DNA of 64,000 nucleotides from Suillus spraguei. Taxonomy: Eukaryota; Basidiomycota; Agaricomycetes; Boletales; Suillaceae. The DNA lies in NCBI GenBank assembly GCA_016800925.1, contig JABCPU010000074.1, positions 124,001 through 188,000 of the forward strand. Reading direction: 5' to 3'. This document shows positions 42,223-54,805 of this stretch, in pieces; the first letter of the stretch is position 1; every line of letters starts with the position of its first letter. Both the position numbers and the translations under genes were made by a program. The notes under the pieces were generated by a model that saw nothing but the letters and a program-made list of their open reading frames with translations, was not told the origin of the DNA and made no database searches.

Positions 42223-44300
42223 GATTGTAGACTCCGCGCTACAACATGGTACCAGAGTGTTTAGAAGAAGATGAAGGACATAAAAAGACTGGTAATAGTA
42301 AACACTCGCAATATCTAACTGGTGATCAGTCTACCCGTTAAAAATAAGGTGACGCAAATTCAAACCGTCAAGCTCGCCGCGCTTGAACCATAACCAAAAT
42401 TGGTCGTCAGAAGCTCCATGAAACAAGAGAACACTCAGCATTCATCTTCCTCTACAATACCTTATCCGCGTTGGAACCCACTCTATCACCGCAACGCCCA
42501 ATAACCGTCATTGACACTCGGTCGAGGCTAGAAGCTCTCCTTGCGAATCCAACTTGTCACCTTTTTCTGCTCACTTCTTGGAATAGCTGGACTCGTTGAG
42601 CAAGCATTGTATGAGCTCGACATTCCCTCGTGCGTTAATGAATCCTCCAAGCGTAAGGCAATCAAATTTCTGCAATCCACCGGCACGGGAGCCAATGTCG
42701 CGGACCCCAAGTTACATGTGACTGACCCAACAGTGATCTACCGTACGCTGCAAAATTTTGCACAACCAATTGTGGAGTCGATAGTTTTGCCGTCGGTGTA
42801 TGGTTTTGTCTCTAACATCGGTTGGACTCTTATTATTGACTTTTTAGATGATGTGGTTTGAATCTGCAATGAGGGACTGTTTGTTTGCCAACGCTCAGCA
42901 GGCATTAAATTACTTGAGATCTTCCATGGGTCATCCTGTCTGGTTGGGTCTAAGAAACGGCCGAATTTTGACGAAGATGTGAAGTATGGTTTGTCCACAG
43001 TCACAGTTGATGACCTAGGTATGGTGTTTCACACCAGTGACGAAGATAAGGTATCAAGGCCGTGCCACTAATGTGTTTTATTGTCACCACTAAAAACTGA
43101 CTGAGAACTTCTCAAAGAAATGGACAACGCATTTAGCGGGATAGAAATATTTGACATGGCTTATGCTTATGAGACCGAGGCGAAGCAAGAGACGGTGGAG
43201 CGCCGTGCCACAAGCCTATCAGAAAGTACTGGTCCAGAACCCACCAAGGTTGGTCACGTTTTCTGTATCTTTGTATTCTGCATGATCCAATTCATTGCGA
43301 AGTATCGTTGCCAAGACTGTTTCAGCGGATGATGCCCATGCATCCCATAACTTGTGCGGCTCTCTGTTGATTGATCAGTATTGCAGGCTCCCGTGATCTT
43401 TGGGAGTGATGGATCCACTGCAGGACCAAAGAAGACGCATAGATGGGTGTCTCACAACGACTATAATCTGCTCCCATTGATCCGGAAATTATGACTGAGG
43501 GCACAACAACATTTATGGCACCTGATTTTCTTACCAGATTCGATGGTGTATCTCAGAGACAACGAAACGCGCATCGTTTATGGTTTGGTTGTGATCTTGA
43601 TACGTACCCCTTCAATGATTTTGTGGACACCATCTTTCGCCAGCATTAATGTCCTTGACACTGTACAAACGCTTTACATCTCCAAGACCAATTGGAAAAT
43701 ACTCCGGGGGGTTAAAATTTTTGATGTCCCTCACGCTACATAAGCATCCAAATTTTATCGATCGGGGAGCAGTCCAATAGTCACTACTCTATGATAGCGC
43801 GACTTATTCACTGTGTATTCTGGTGCAGTGGCCTCGATGGCGAATTGCGTCACAATTGTTGTTCTTCCTGTGAGCCACTTGTCTCGAGTCGTCAGCTGAG
43901 CTTCTGATAAGGTTTCTCGATCATCATATACCACATGAGTCTCGCTGGGTAAGTCAAAGGTGGTTGAAAGGTGTTCTTGCCTCGCCGATACCATTCAATC
44001 CATAAGCAATGCAGGAACCGCAAGCGGCAATATGACATCGTAAACGGGCCTATCAATCCCTTGTGAGTGGTTTTTGTGCCAAACCAATGTGTGGAATTTT
44101 TAGAACTTCTATGGTACTAGATTTTTTTTCTTGCACGTAACTTAGGAAGCAAGTCGCGTCGACGAAGTCAGAGCACGTTTGGTGAAAAATGACGACCTTC
44201 GTGACAATCGACAAATCTATTGAATACTTTACTCTACCCAAGTTACATACATAGAACGAACTCTACCAAATAATCCGCGACTAGTTATGTAGGCGACTGT
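42223..44300. other. Stretch with open frames but no recognised gene
   Basis: Plus-strand frames at 42541-42861 (a hydrophobic start, then IPSCVNESSKRKAIKFLQSTGTG and a hydrophobic C-terminus), 43120-43332 and 43543-43743 could be exons of an unknown gene, but I could not join them with a consistent phase. The minus-strand frame 43994-43755 is likewise unassigned. Confidence 0.35.
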
Positions 44301-45875
44301 CTATAAGTCATTCTGTATAGGCACCATTGGCAGCCGGTCATAGTAGGCTTTCACCTCCATCCATTTATCCCTCAGTTCTGGATGTGCTTCAACGTACAAC
44401 GTCTTCATGTTCGGTATAGTCGCCCGCAAAAATTGTGCGACAAGTTCAGTGTGCCCAATAACGAATCCCGGATGTTGAGTACCTCCAGAAACTGAGCACC
44501 ACCCATAGTGAGACTGCCGATCGGTAGTTCAGGTATTTCCCTTGCATCCAAGGAGAGGTGCACGCGGGTGAGTTGTGGGCAGTGTTGAGTCAACGCTGTT
44601 AAGGCGTTCAAACTGATACTGGGGATTATGAAGGACCAAGGTAAGCTGCAGAGTCGAATGTCCTCGAGTTTGCTCCAGGCTTTAGCCGCCGTAATGATGA
44701 ATTCATCATCTAAATTAAGTGTACCAAGATTGTATACTTGGATGCTGCGGAGATTGCGGCAAGCGAATAGCGGTGCAAATGTGGATGGATAGAAAACAAA
44801 AGGAGTGTCGGCAATTGTGTTGGTTTGCATATTGTGTCGAAGAGAAATTGATCGAACAGACGTGCCGATGGCACTCAAGAATGAGATGATGACGGAAGAT
44901 CGTGCTTGGACGTCATAGGAGACGGAAACATCTTCTAGCTGTGGTGAGGATATAAGTGATACGACAGATGTACACTGGGGAAGGTTGTATGCCGCGAGGC
45001 TGAGATGCCGGAGAGCAGGGAAGGTACTGTTATTTGCACTATCGCGTAGCACGTTGGCGTCGAAATCAGGATGAAGATTTAAGGCAAGCTCTTGAACATG
45101 ACGAAGTGTTGCGATGTTCAGCACGCTCTGTGCAGATATACGAATAGAACTGGAGACAACCAACCGATGTAAGTCTGGTAGTCCACGGGTCGAAATGTTC
45201 AATTCAAATGAAGTCACCGGAAAGAACGATGAAATTGTGAGGTTTTCGAGGCGGGTAGCCTTCTGAGGAAGATCCTCTAATACCCCGCAAATGCCCTGAG
45301 GGCCCATCTTTCGGGGGAGAGTGAAAGAGAGGTTTGTCAGTTTTGGGGAGAGAAAGTCTCGGATTAAGGCGAAGTTGGAGGAATTGCACGAGAGGATGGA
45401 GAAGTCGAGCGAGGAAAGTGACGGGAACAGAGACTGTGGAGAGCGTTCAGCCAAAAGAAGAGCAAGCGCGTCCTCGTGTAGTCTCATCATTTTCGCTGGC
45501 TTGGGGTATGAAAAACTCTTCACACGGCGTGAATACATGTCAAATCGTGCCCACTCAGACTCAGTAGGCGGTCTCGTGAGATACTATAGGTAATGCAATT
45601 ATGAAATTGTGTGCCCGTAGTGATATGAAACTTACAAGTATATTACCGGAGTGAATCTCCCAAGTACCTCTTGGTAAGCACATGATGAGAGGATTTAACG
45701 AATGCTGAGTTCGCCAGAGGGTGTCGAGGGCACATTCCATGAAGCAGCGACATGTACGAGCTAGCCTAGCAAGGCCGCTTGTATTTCCCAAGCGCTTCGG
45801 GTCCCGCTGACCGTCAGCAGCGACGAACTGAATGATGAGAGAAAGAATCTCGTCAATGAGCAGAGACCGGTGCAT
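44301..45875 (-). CDS. F-box/LRR-type protein with 3' frameshift
   Basis: Exon 1 (45875-45636) begins MHRSLLIDEILSLIIQFV, an F-box-like helix, followed by LARLARTCRCFMECALDTLW. A 52-bp intron leads into LYLTRPPTESEWARFDMYSRRVKSF, the linker seen in basidiomycete F-box proteins. Leucine-rich repeats then run to the end. The main frame stops at 44405 (RLYRT). A one-base shift near 44470 keeps it open to 44301 as IGHTELVAQFLRATIPNMKTL..WMEVKAYYDRLP, typical of the family end. So the gene has lost about 46 residues through a small deletion, or the base is a sequencing error. F-box proteins bring substrates to SCF ubiquitin ligases. Confidence 0.75.
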
Positions 45876-47225
45876 GGTAAACACAAGTTGTGAGGAAGTT
45901 CAAGAATTTGCAAAGCTTTAACAGAATGGATCAGTAAAGGCAACCAATTTATCCAGCTTGGATTCTGAATATTAAATAGGCTCACCCACGACGACGATGC
46001 CTCAAAGGCCAGTAAGGTTAAGATTGAGAACGGAATGGAAATTTTCTCAAACTCGGTTACTAACTTACCTCATGATAAACAAGGGAAGACTATTTTCCTT
46101 CTATCTGATCTGCCGCATCTACTATTACTTGCGGGAGACTAGGCGATAAAGAATCACATTCTTTACGTGATCCGCTGACTCCGAGTCTATGCGAGCGGTA
46201 CGCATCCAAGAGGTCAGGTTCCAAACCAGTGTGTTTAAATTAGACACTGCTACTGCATATTACTAATATCGCAGGCATACACTTATATAATACTCCTATT
46301 GGGGCTCAAGTAAATTGCAGCTTGCCGCGCATGTATAACGCACCGCGGAGTCACGGAGGACGACTTGCTCCAGAACAGAACTTCCATAAGTACATAGAAG
46401 ATATTTTGGAACCAGCGTATCGGACATGAACATGAGCGATATCCGAACGCAGTCAGATATACGGTTAGGATACTTTAGTAATACATCTTATTCAATTCAT
46501 TGCAACACAACTACGCATCTGACTCGTCTGCACAGCTATTGGTCAACACGCTAGTTATATGGGTAACCATCATTTTAGACCTCCAGGCCACGTTGTAACG
46601 GGTCACTGTGACAGTCACTTAACATGTGCCATATAGCAAGTACACATTTCGCATAATCATTATGGCGTCGTCCGTAGTATTCGACGTGTGGCAGCCTCGT
46701 AACAGGCTAATATGCACTCCGAAGCTTCTCACCATTATAAACAGGTATAGCCAGACCGCACTGGAACGTGCGCACCCCCGTGCCTTGCAGCTGTCAAGTT
46801 GCGTGAAAACCCCTGAGTGACTTCATCGACGGGGAGTATAGTTGAAGTGCTGTCATAGACAAGAGTACCGGTGAGGCGCAACAAAAATGACGTGGTGATT
46901 AGGGGCCAGCATGGCAATTGATGATTGTAATTTGTTAGACCGATCCAAAGAAGTTCCACGTACATATGAACGTGTTGCACACGTGTAGTATCGATAAGCA
47001 ATTCGCGAGAAACGCATGTCAAATGTCTTCAAGTCAGATATGTAAAATTATCTTTTATCTCGCGTTCACCTCGAGAACCCTGCATATAATTATATATCCA
47101 GTCAGACGGTGGGATCTTGGATGTACATATTCACGAATCAAGAGTCCATTAGGTGCTGAAATTCGAAAGCACACATATACATGCCAGCATGTACAGTGAC
47201 ATATTCATATTATTCTCTTATACAA
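45876..47225. other. Gene-free spacer
   Basis: No supported gene, RNA or repeat. Short frames on both strands lack family features. Confidence 0.45.
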
Positions 47226-48371
47226 TTATTCTATGTGTATACCAGTCATATTATAACACTTCCAGTCAGCTTCACAACATGCACGCCCAAACTTTCTCCC
47301 ACCCATCACGATATACCAGCATATGCGAGACTCGGATACCTTTAAACGAATACCATCTGATCGAATACACTCTTCTCCAGGACGAATTTCAGCAAACGCC
47401 TTGATTCCCTTTGGAATGCAGTCATAGTGGTCCCTCAGCAGGGATGCAGACAACATCAGTAGTTCCACGTGCGAGTTAATTCCCGTGAAGATCGACGCAA
47501 ATGGATCGGCGGAGGGATTGATACGCGGGTAAGGCAGGAAGACGGTTTTGAGGCTCTTGAAAGAAGCCCATGGAGTTATTTCCATCCACGAGGGCAGGCG
47601 GTAGTCCCGACATGAATCCGCCACGTATGACTTGTAGTCGCATACGTATGGGTTGGTCGAGAGGTGGGAGATTAAACCAAGGAAAGTAGATCCCTGGGGA
47701 GTGTCCGTGAGGCGCTCCCACCGTGGGCCAGTAGTGGGGGGCGTACACGATAGCATTAGAGTTTGTGTGTTCCAGGGAGGCGGGGAATTTTCGTCGACGA
47801 CTGCATGAGACTTCCATGCGTGTTCCAGGCATTCTATGACAAGGTCCAGACTTGTCCAGCTGAGGGCGAGGGATGACGCAGTGAGTAGTATCGGAGCTAG
47901 GAGGCTGATGTCCAGCAGAGATTCAGATGGTTTCAGTGCATAGGCCCGAGGGGTGTGGCACACTTGAGCTGGTGTAAGATTCCCACCATGGGATACAATC
48001 CACATCTTGTGTACACGAGGTGCGTACTCAAAATAGAGGTCGCTTCCTTTCTCCTTGTACGTTTTCTGCATACGTAAAGCATGCACGAACTTTTCCACGT
48101 GTCGAAAGTCTGGCAGCAATATCGTGTGCAAAAGTTCGGGAAGCACGACGCGCCTGACGATTTTCGAGACGTGACAAAGCGCAAGTGCAGATGAATATGA
48201 ACTTCTAGCATCATATAGGTCAGCCTGGTCAAAGGTCGGTCGCGCAGTATATTCAAGGATCATAAAAGCAAGCTCAACTGGAAGGTCGGTATACGGAAAT
48301 CGGGTAATAGATTCCATGGCGGGGGAGTGGGATACGATGGTTTGGAGCCCTGACTTTGATACTCGCATCAT
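47226..48371 (-). CDS. F-box-like protein, single exon
   Basis: 381 residues without introns. The segment FPYTDLPVELAFMILEYTA (about residues 25-43) is F-box-like, followed by ALALCHVSKIVRRVVLPELLHTI, as in basidiomycete F-box families. The rest has no recognised repeat and ends with CWYIVMGGRKFGRACCEADW. It is presumably a substrate receptor of unknown target. It is unrelated in sequence to the LRR-type gene 1.4 kb away. Confidence 0.7.
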   Translation of the reverse strand: MMRVSKSGLQTIVSHSPAMESITRFPYTDLPVELAFMILEYTARPTFDQADLYDARSSYSSALALCHVSKIVRRVVLPELLHTILLPDFRHVEKFVHALRMQKTYKEKGSDLYFEYAPRVHKMWIVSHGGNLTPAQVCHTPRAYALKPSESLLDISLLAPILLTASSLALSWTSLDLVIECLEHAWKSHAVVDENSPPPWNTQTLMLSCTPPTTGPRWERLTDTPQGSTFLGLISHLSTNPYVCDYKSYVADSCRDYRLPSWMEITPWASFKSLKTVFLPYPRINPSADPFASIFTGINSHVELLMLSASLLRDHYDCIPKGIKAFAEIRPGEECIRSDGIRLKVSESRICWYIVMGGRKFGRACCEADWKCYNMTGIHIE

Positions 48372-49140
48372 GAATTATGCACAGCCTCGCCCACAGCAGT
48401 GTACAGTAGACGCATCGTATATGGGACCACGCGTTGTGACCCAGTGGTCCGACCTGTCTATCGGCAGCGTTTATTGTTCCTCAAGCTAGATCACAACGCA
48501 CTAGTCAACTTGAACAAAAGCACGGGTTCAAATGTATTACAAATCTGGCCTACCATTGTGGAGCACTGCCACGAACCATAGAATATTAATATTTATCTTT
48601 ATGTAGGACGTGCTGCACCCCAAAACTTTGAATGTAAAGGCCTGACCAGAGAACTCCTGGCGTGAGTCAGTGATCATCGATCATCGACCAGTGATGCCAA
48701 TCAACAGAACCAAGAATACAATTGGACAAAAACAAGGTGACACAAACAAGAGTACGTTCTCCTGCAGCCGTGCAAGGTGGAGCATTGGCGGGCAACTTAT
48801 CTTCGTACAAAGACACAGCATGACGCGGTAAACAACATGCCGGCGGCTATTCGTGCTTATATATGTTGTAGATATGTTGAAATCAAAAAGGTTTGCTGAC
48901 GCAACTGGTTAAAACGAGACTCTAGACAAGGTTCTCAGCTCAGGTCAAACGAAGCCTCCTCCCGAAATTGCTCACATGAATGAAAACCTTCTGCATTACG
49001 TGACCGACCCACATACGAAGAAAGACTGAGAGGTAAGGGCAGCACACTCAATGCGAATCAGAGCAAGTCAATCGTGATAATACAAATGTATCCGTCAATC
49101 TGACTCAAGGTTCACTGTGGCTAGGTCTGTAAAATGAGCG
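48372..49140. other. Gene-free spacer
   Basis: Upstream region of the F-box gene and downstream region of PUF6. No feature seen apart from short GATCATCGATCATCGA-type repeats near 48670. Confidence 0.4.
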
Positions 49141-51501
49141 TTATAACGACAATGCATTGATCTTATCCAGTAAGACATTTCTCCCTTTGGTCTCGCTCTT
49201 TTTTAATCTCGCGACAACGTCCTCACCAAACCAGCCTTTGACGGTCCGTTTTTCATCGGCGCTTCCCTCTTCCCTTATCCGCTGCAAAAATTCTGCAATA
49301 AAAAAGGCACCTTCTCCCCCAGCCATGCTTACTGTCGAATCCTTACCAACAATGGAAATGAATGCAGACGCGAATGCAGATGGAGAGAGCGACGACGAGC
49401 GAATGACGGATTTGCTAGCATGCGAAAAATGTCCGCCCTGGAAAAGAGATTTATACATTCGTGACGTGTGCGGGAGGTCAATTGGATGAAGCTTTGAGGC
49501 ATCCTCTGAAGGGTATATCGACGCCAATGGCTGAAGGAGGAATTGCATAGCCGGAGATTTGTCTAAGAAATAAACGTTAAAATAGATAAACATCGAGTGA
49601 AATGCACCAACCGCCATCAGCGTAAAGCATAATTTCCAATACTACCAAACTTCCACCGGTATCTCGCGCGGCTTCCGCGCCGTTTTCCTCGACAAACTTA
49701 AGCAATCCCTCACTTGCTGCTGCCCGTATTTCACCTTCGCGAACAACCGCACTTTTCTTGCTGGTTTTGCCACGTATAAGGTCTGTCTCAGCAATTATTG
49801 CTATTTGAGCAGGCGTGAAATGCCGCCGTGATCGAGGCACAAGCAAATAGAAAAGAGCACGTCGACCTTGTGGGGTGTTGATGAGTGTAGGGGCGTGGGT
49901 GATGATATCAGAAACAAGGGATTTGGCCGTCAACTTTGTATCACTACAGAAAAGTGTCAGAATTCATCAACACTGAGCCAATAAACTAGAAAAAACACAC
50001 TCAATCACGTCTAGGGCAGTGAAGAGAACGAGCTGAGCCTCGTCATCTGTACACATACGTTCAACATGAAGTTTTATGACTTTGATAATTTGTTTTCGGT
50101 CCTGTATAACCAACATCAATATTTACCACTTGAGCCAATGTCTGAATCTACTTTGGCTGTCCCATACGCAATGAAGTCTCTCACAGCCCTGCTGCCGTCC
50201 TTTGTATGGACCATCTCGGCAAGGACATCCTGGCAACTGCAGATACAGTGTTAATGAATGATATATCAGTCAAGCCTGTATTTACCTTTCGAATATCTCC
50301 TTGCGAAGTTTTTCCCGTTCTGACTCATCTTCCGTGTCATTGACAGCATATAAGTATTCCAAAAGCGCCCTGTGAACGATCGCATGGGTTATGGCGCCTT
50401 TATCAGGATTGTTAAAACTGTGGATAGCATAATCGGTTGGAGGGTTACACGATGTTCAATTTCAGATGCTTACATCGTGGTTAGATTTTCTTTCAGTGCT
50501 GCCAGTACGCGTTTTCTTCGCTCGCCCTCAAGACCTTCAAGAACCCCCGGAAAACCTTTTCTGGCGTTCGCCTTCTCAGGTTCAGAACCTTGTGTTTGAG
50601 AGAACAAAGCGACTTCCTTGCCGTAGAAGTCGCGAAGAAGAATAGAACGCTCGTATGCATTTGCATAAAGCTCGAAGGAATCGGCGAGAACCGCAGATGC
50701 CTCCCGGTGCAGCAGTAGACGGAGGACGTTGGACTGGAATTCGAGTAAGATGGACGCACGATGTGCGGGACAGAACCTGATCAATTTGGTCACTAAAAAC
50801 TACTACTGTGGTCAAAAGGCTTTGGAGTGAAAATAGACCGGACAAACCTTTGAGTACTTGCTTTGAGCTAATGCCTTGTAATGACCTTTAAGCTCCATCG
50901 CGACCTGGTCCCTCTCCTTTTGCCCACCATACTTTACAACAGTTTGGATAATCCTGCTTGCGTCGTGCTTTAGAACGATGTCCTTGACTTTTCCCTGGGT
51001 AACCTTCATCAGTTCTTTTACATGCTTCTGTCGCTCCGCAGAGGGTATGCTTTTTTGCCGAGCTAATGACCAAACGCGCTTTGCATCCGCAAGTAACTGC
51101 GAATGTGGTTTAGCTGCTCGACGCTGTTCCTGCAACACACGTTGGACTTTATGTGATTCTCTCGCAGCTACTCAGGACATTATAAATGGTTTGCATTCGG
51201 TCCCTGGAATCGTTGACATACCGTTGGGGTCTTTATTGGAGGTACCATCCACAACCATCTCAACTGGGATTATCTCCTGGTCCTCAACTTCCTCTTCCTC
51301 AAAGTTATCTTCATCCTCATCTTCGTCCTCATCGGACAACCCGCTTGCTGGTATGGGCTGTGTGACAGGTCTACTTCGTCTCTGTACTTTTCCTTCCTCG
51401 AATTTCGTGGAGGAAGAATTTTCAGAGTGTTGTTTCTTGGATTTGGGGCCACCCTGCGAGACCGCTGGTCTTTTTTTTGATGCACTTTGTAGTCCAGGCA
51501 T
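49141..51501 (-). CDS. PUF6: Pumilio-type ribosome biogenesis protein PUF6
   Basis: Several exons encode a PUF6/PUM3 family RNA-binding protein, nucleolar and needed for 60S subunit assembly in yeast. The N-terminus is basic, then a long Asp/Glu run (EDEDEDEDNFEEEE). Armadillo-like Puf units follow: GKVKDIVLKHDASRIIQTVVKYG, KALAQSKYSK FLVTKLIRF, AVLADSFELYAN, THAIVHRALLEYLYAV, EMVHTKDGSRAVRDFIAYGTAKDRK and DDEAQLVLFTALDVIDDTKL. The C-terminal CPL region includes NTPQGRRALFYLLVPRSRRHFTP and ends GRNVLLDKINALSL. The start at 51501 is the first ATG before the basic segment. Confidence 0.88.
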
Positions 51502-51746
51502 TGGAAAGGAAGCGACTGAGCGCTGAGTAAATCTACAGACTATCAAGTTCAAGTCTTTGAAAGTTTTTGGGTAGTGATCTTGCACACGTGACCTACATAA
51601 ATTGATTTACTCCGAGTCACTCTCATCTTCAAATCTTTAAGGGCGAGTGACCAAAAGCCGTGGCGTTCCTCATCAGATTCACCCATACCACCACCATCTT
51701 CCCCAGGATCCTTGTAAAGCACTCTTACGCGAGACTCCATGCAACC
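51502..51746. promoter_or_regulatory. Divergent promoter, PUF6 / arginyl-tRNA synthetase
   Basis: 245 bp between the two ATGs. The right part is open in frame with the synthetase from 51651 to the ATG; see the finding on the GTG start. Sharing a promoter is plausible, because both genes belong to the translation growth programme. That is inference. Confidence 0.5.
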
Positions 51747-53764
51747 ATGGTTTCATCACTGCCATCTTTACCTCCTGTTCTAGGCACGGACCCATCATCC
51801 TGCATTCTAGATGCCTTCCGTATCGCTATTGCAAAACGTGTATCGGATGCGCTGCCGCCACTTACCCTGGACCAGGCTTACACCGGTGTTGATTATGGAA
51901 AGAAAGGCGTTGATTTTACGGTCGCTCTTCCTCGGTTCAGGCTGCCGGGCAAGCCTGACGAGCTAGCAAAGAAAGTTACAACTGATGTGAGTTGATCTAT
52001 TTTCCACTGCTCGACGTCGGCTATTCCTTCGCTCCGCACATAATTGTGACACTGTTCATGTTGCCAGTTCCAACCCGATTACTTCATCTCGACAATTACT
52101 CACGACAAACAATTCTTACATTTCCAACTCAACACCGATTCCCTCATCCGCGAAGTCCTCAACCAAATACATACCCTCACCTACGACAGCCCCACAGGCA
52201 AGCCGTCATATGGTACGAATACTTCTGGTGCCGGCAGGAAACTCGTCATCGAGTATTCGTCCCCTAACATTGCGAAATCATTCCACGTCGGACATCTTCG
52301 AAGCACCATCATAGGTGCATTTTTAGACAACTTGTACAAGGCTTGCGGATGGGAAGTAATTTCTCTCAATTATTTGGGCGACTGGGGCACCCAAGTAAGT
52401 AAACTTTTCATATTATTATTTCTGAGAGTTAATCTGATTTCGTCAGTTTGGCATGATCACCACCGGATTCGAAAAATACGGTTCACAAGAGGAGCTTCAA
52501 AAGGACGCGATAAAGCACCTCTATGACGTTTACGTCAAAGTCTCAAAAGACGCAGATTCGGATCCTAACGTCAAAGTTGAAGCTGCTAAATGGTTCAAGC
52601 GGATGGAGGACGGTGACGAATCAGCACTTGCGAACTGGCGAGTGTGGCGGGAGATGAGCGTCAAGAAATATATAGAGGAATATGAACGATTAAACGTATC
52701 GTTCAAAGTATACACAGGAGAAAGCGAGGTTGGTAAGGAGTGGCAAGATCGGGCTCTCGAGCGCCTTGAAGAGATGGGTCTCATCAGTGATGTCGACGGT
52801 GCTAAACTCGTCGATCTCGAAAAATGGAAACTCGGGAAGGCTGTGCTCCGCAAAGCTAGTACGTGTAAACAACCAACTACCTCATACATTCCTGATCCCG
52901 GCACGTAGATGGTACCTCAATATACCTTACTCGTGACATCGGTGGTGCGATTGAGCGATGGGAGAAATACCACTTTGACAAGATGATCTATGTTGTCGCA
53001 TCGCAACAGGACCTGCATCTGTCGCAGTTTTTCAAGATGCTATCATTGATGGAGTTCCCATGGGCAGACCGCCTTGAGCATGTCAACTATGGCTTAGTGC
53101 TCGGCATGAGCACTCGGAAGGGAACTGCGGTCTTCTTGGATCAGATCATTCGCGAAGCCTCATCAGTTATGCACGAGCAGATGAAACGAAACGAGGTGAA
53201 GTACAACAATATCGAAGACCCTGAGATGGTCGCTCGAGAAGTGGGCATCACGGGAATCAAGATCCAAGACATGGCTGCCAAACGGTGAGTGTTATTGTTT
53301 CATTCCGATACTGCAACTTATCCAGCATCAGGATCAATAACTACACCTTCAACTGGGACCGCATGCTTTCCTTCGAGGGCGATACCGGACCGTACTTGCA
53401 ATACGCACATGTCCGGCTCACCTCCATGGAGCGAAAAAATCCAGAACTCATCCCCCTGCCGTCCCCATCCCAGATCGACACTTCCTCTCTCGCTTCCTCC
53501 CAACACGCACGCGACATCGCCATCCTTCTAGGATCCTACCCCGACGTCGTGAAGACTGCATTGAAGACACACGAACCCAGTGGTGTGGTGACTTTTGCTT
53601 TCCGGCTGGCTCACGCGATTTCAAGTGCATGGGAGACGCTCATCGTCAAAGGGGAAGAAGATACGGAGAAGGCTCGTGCAAGGCTTTGGCTCTACCTTTG
53701 TGCTCGAGATGTGTTGGGTGCTGCGATGCGACTTCTGAGCATTAGGCCTTTGGAAAGGATGTAG
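51747..53764 (+). CDS. RRS1: Arginyl-tRNA synthetase
   Basis: Five exons of a class I aminoacyl-tRNA synthetase that charges tRNA-Arg. The N-terminal Add-1 domain contains YGKKGVDFTVALPRFRLPG. The signature HIGH appears as FHVGH (about residues 152-156) in SSPNIAKSFHVGHLRST. LGDWGTQFGM and YLTRDIGGAIERWEKY follow. The KMSKS loop is replaced by GMSTRKGTAVFLDQI, as in fungal enzymes. The anticodon-binding domain begins FEGDTGPYLQYAHVRL and ends SIRPLERM. Introns at 51987, 52394, 52860 and 53285 keep frame. An in-frame, presequence-like extension lies upstream of this ATG. Confidence 0.92.
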
Positions 53765-54805
53765 CAGGTGTTTCTTTGTGTGCGCAGTTAAATCGATTGA
53801 TGCAGAATACTTAATCGTGATTATACATAGAAGGTCGGGCATAGCACTTGCCCTAAACTGAAGCGACCGTGACTGGAGTCCTGATGCCAATATTCTCTTC
53901 ATCACAGTGATCAAAACCCTACGGGATTCGTTCCACACGATGAGATTCCCTCTCCCGTCGAAACAGCGATACCCTACGTGCACAGCACCGTTTCCACTGA
54001 CCAAGGGGCCAGCACTTATACCCTACCACTGTCACGGTGCATGCGTGGTTGGAAGGCGAAGATCGCGAGCAACGACCCTCCGTATGTCATACTTCTCTGC
54101 AAGGACCGTCTGGCATTCACCGAGCATTTTACAGCTGCCATTCACTCCTCTAACCTGTTTGATGATATTCTCGTTCGTTTGCCTTGCCTGATGGCAGGCG
54201 ATGAGATGCAAACCTTCCACTTGTCAACGTATCTACGGCCATTCGATTCCAAAGTACGCCGCTCGCAGTGCTTGATGAACCAAGGCCGCTCTGGCTCTGG
54301 ATGCATTCGTTCTGGGTCACCTTGAGATGGGGAGTCTGTCAGAAGTCCTCTCTCTACGTCTTCATTTATCGGAGATGCAGGAGGATGGATTTACTCCAAA
54401 ATGGGATTGCGGTATGTCTTTACCATTGTTTCACTTAGTGTTATATTTCACAGGGATGTGCGCTTCTGGTGGTGGGCTCTGGCGGATGGACAACCGGGAT
54501 GTCCGGACCACATATGAGGCACTTCTCGACGTGCACGCCGAGTTGTACACCTGAACTTTATAAACAACCAAGGGTGCGCCTGCTTCTGAATACGCTGATC
54601 GGACCTCATCAGCTGCGGCCATCGATGTGACCTCACAATCCTCGTACCTCATGCATCCTTATCGTGAATGCATGGAAGTCACGATGCGTCCACGACGATT
54701 GTGCAAAATTTCTAGGAGTCAAATCGGCAAAGCATAATTACGCATACAGTAGCAACAACAAAACGCGGTATTGTTAGTTCTTAATGTCACTCGATAACGC
54801 ATGTT
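53765..54805. other. Spacer with an unassigned open segment
   Basis: Plus strand 53930-54325 is open for about 130 codons (DEIPSPVETAIPYVH..YVILLCKDRLAFTEHF..FDDILVRLPCL). It looks coding but I do not recognise it, and no start or splice partner is clear. From 54560 the DNA is the downstream flank shared by the three CmcJ-like copies. Confidence 0.4.
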
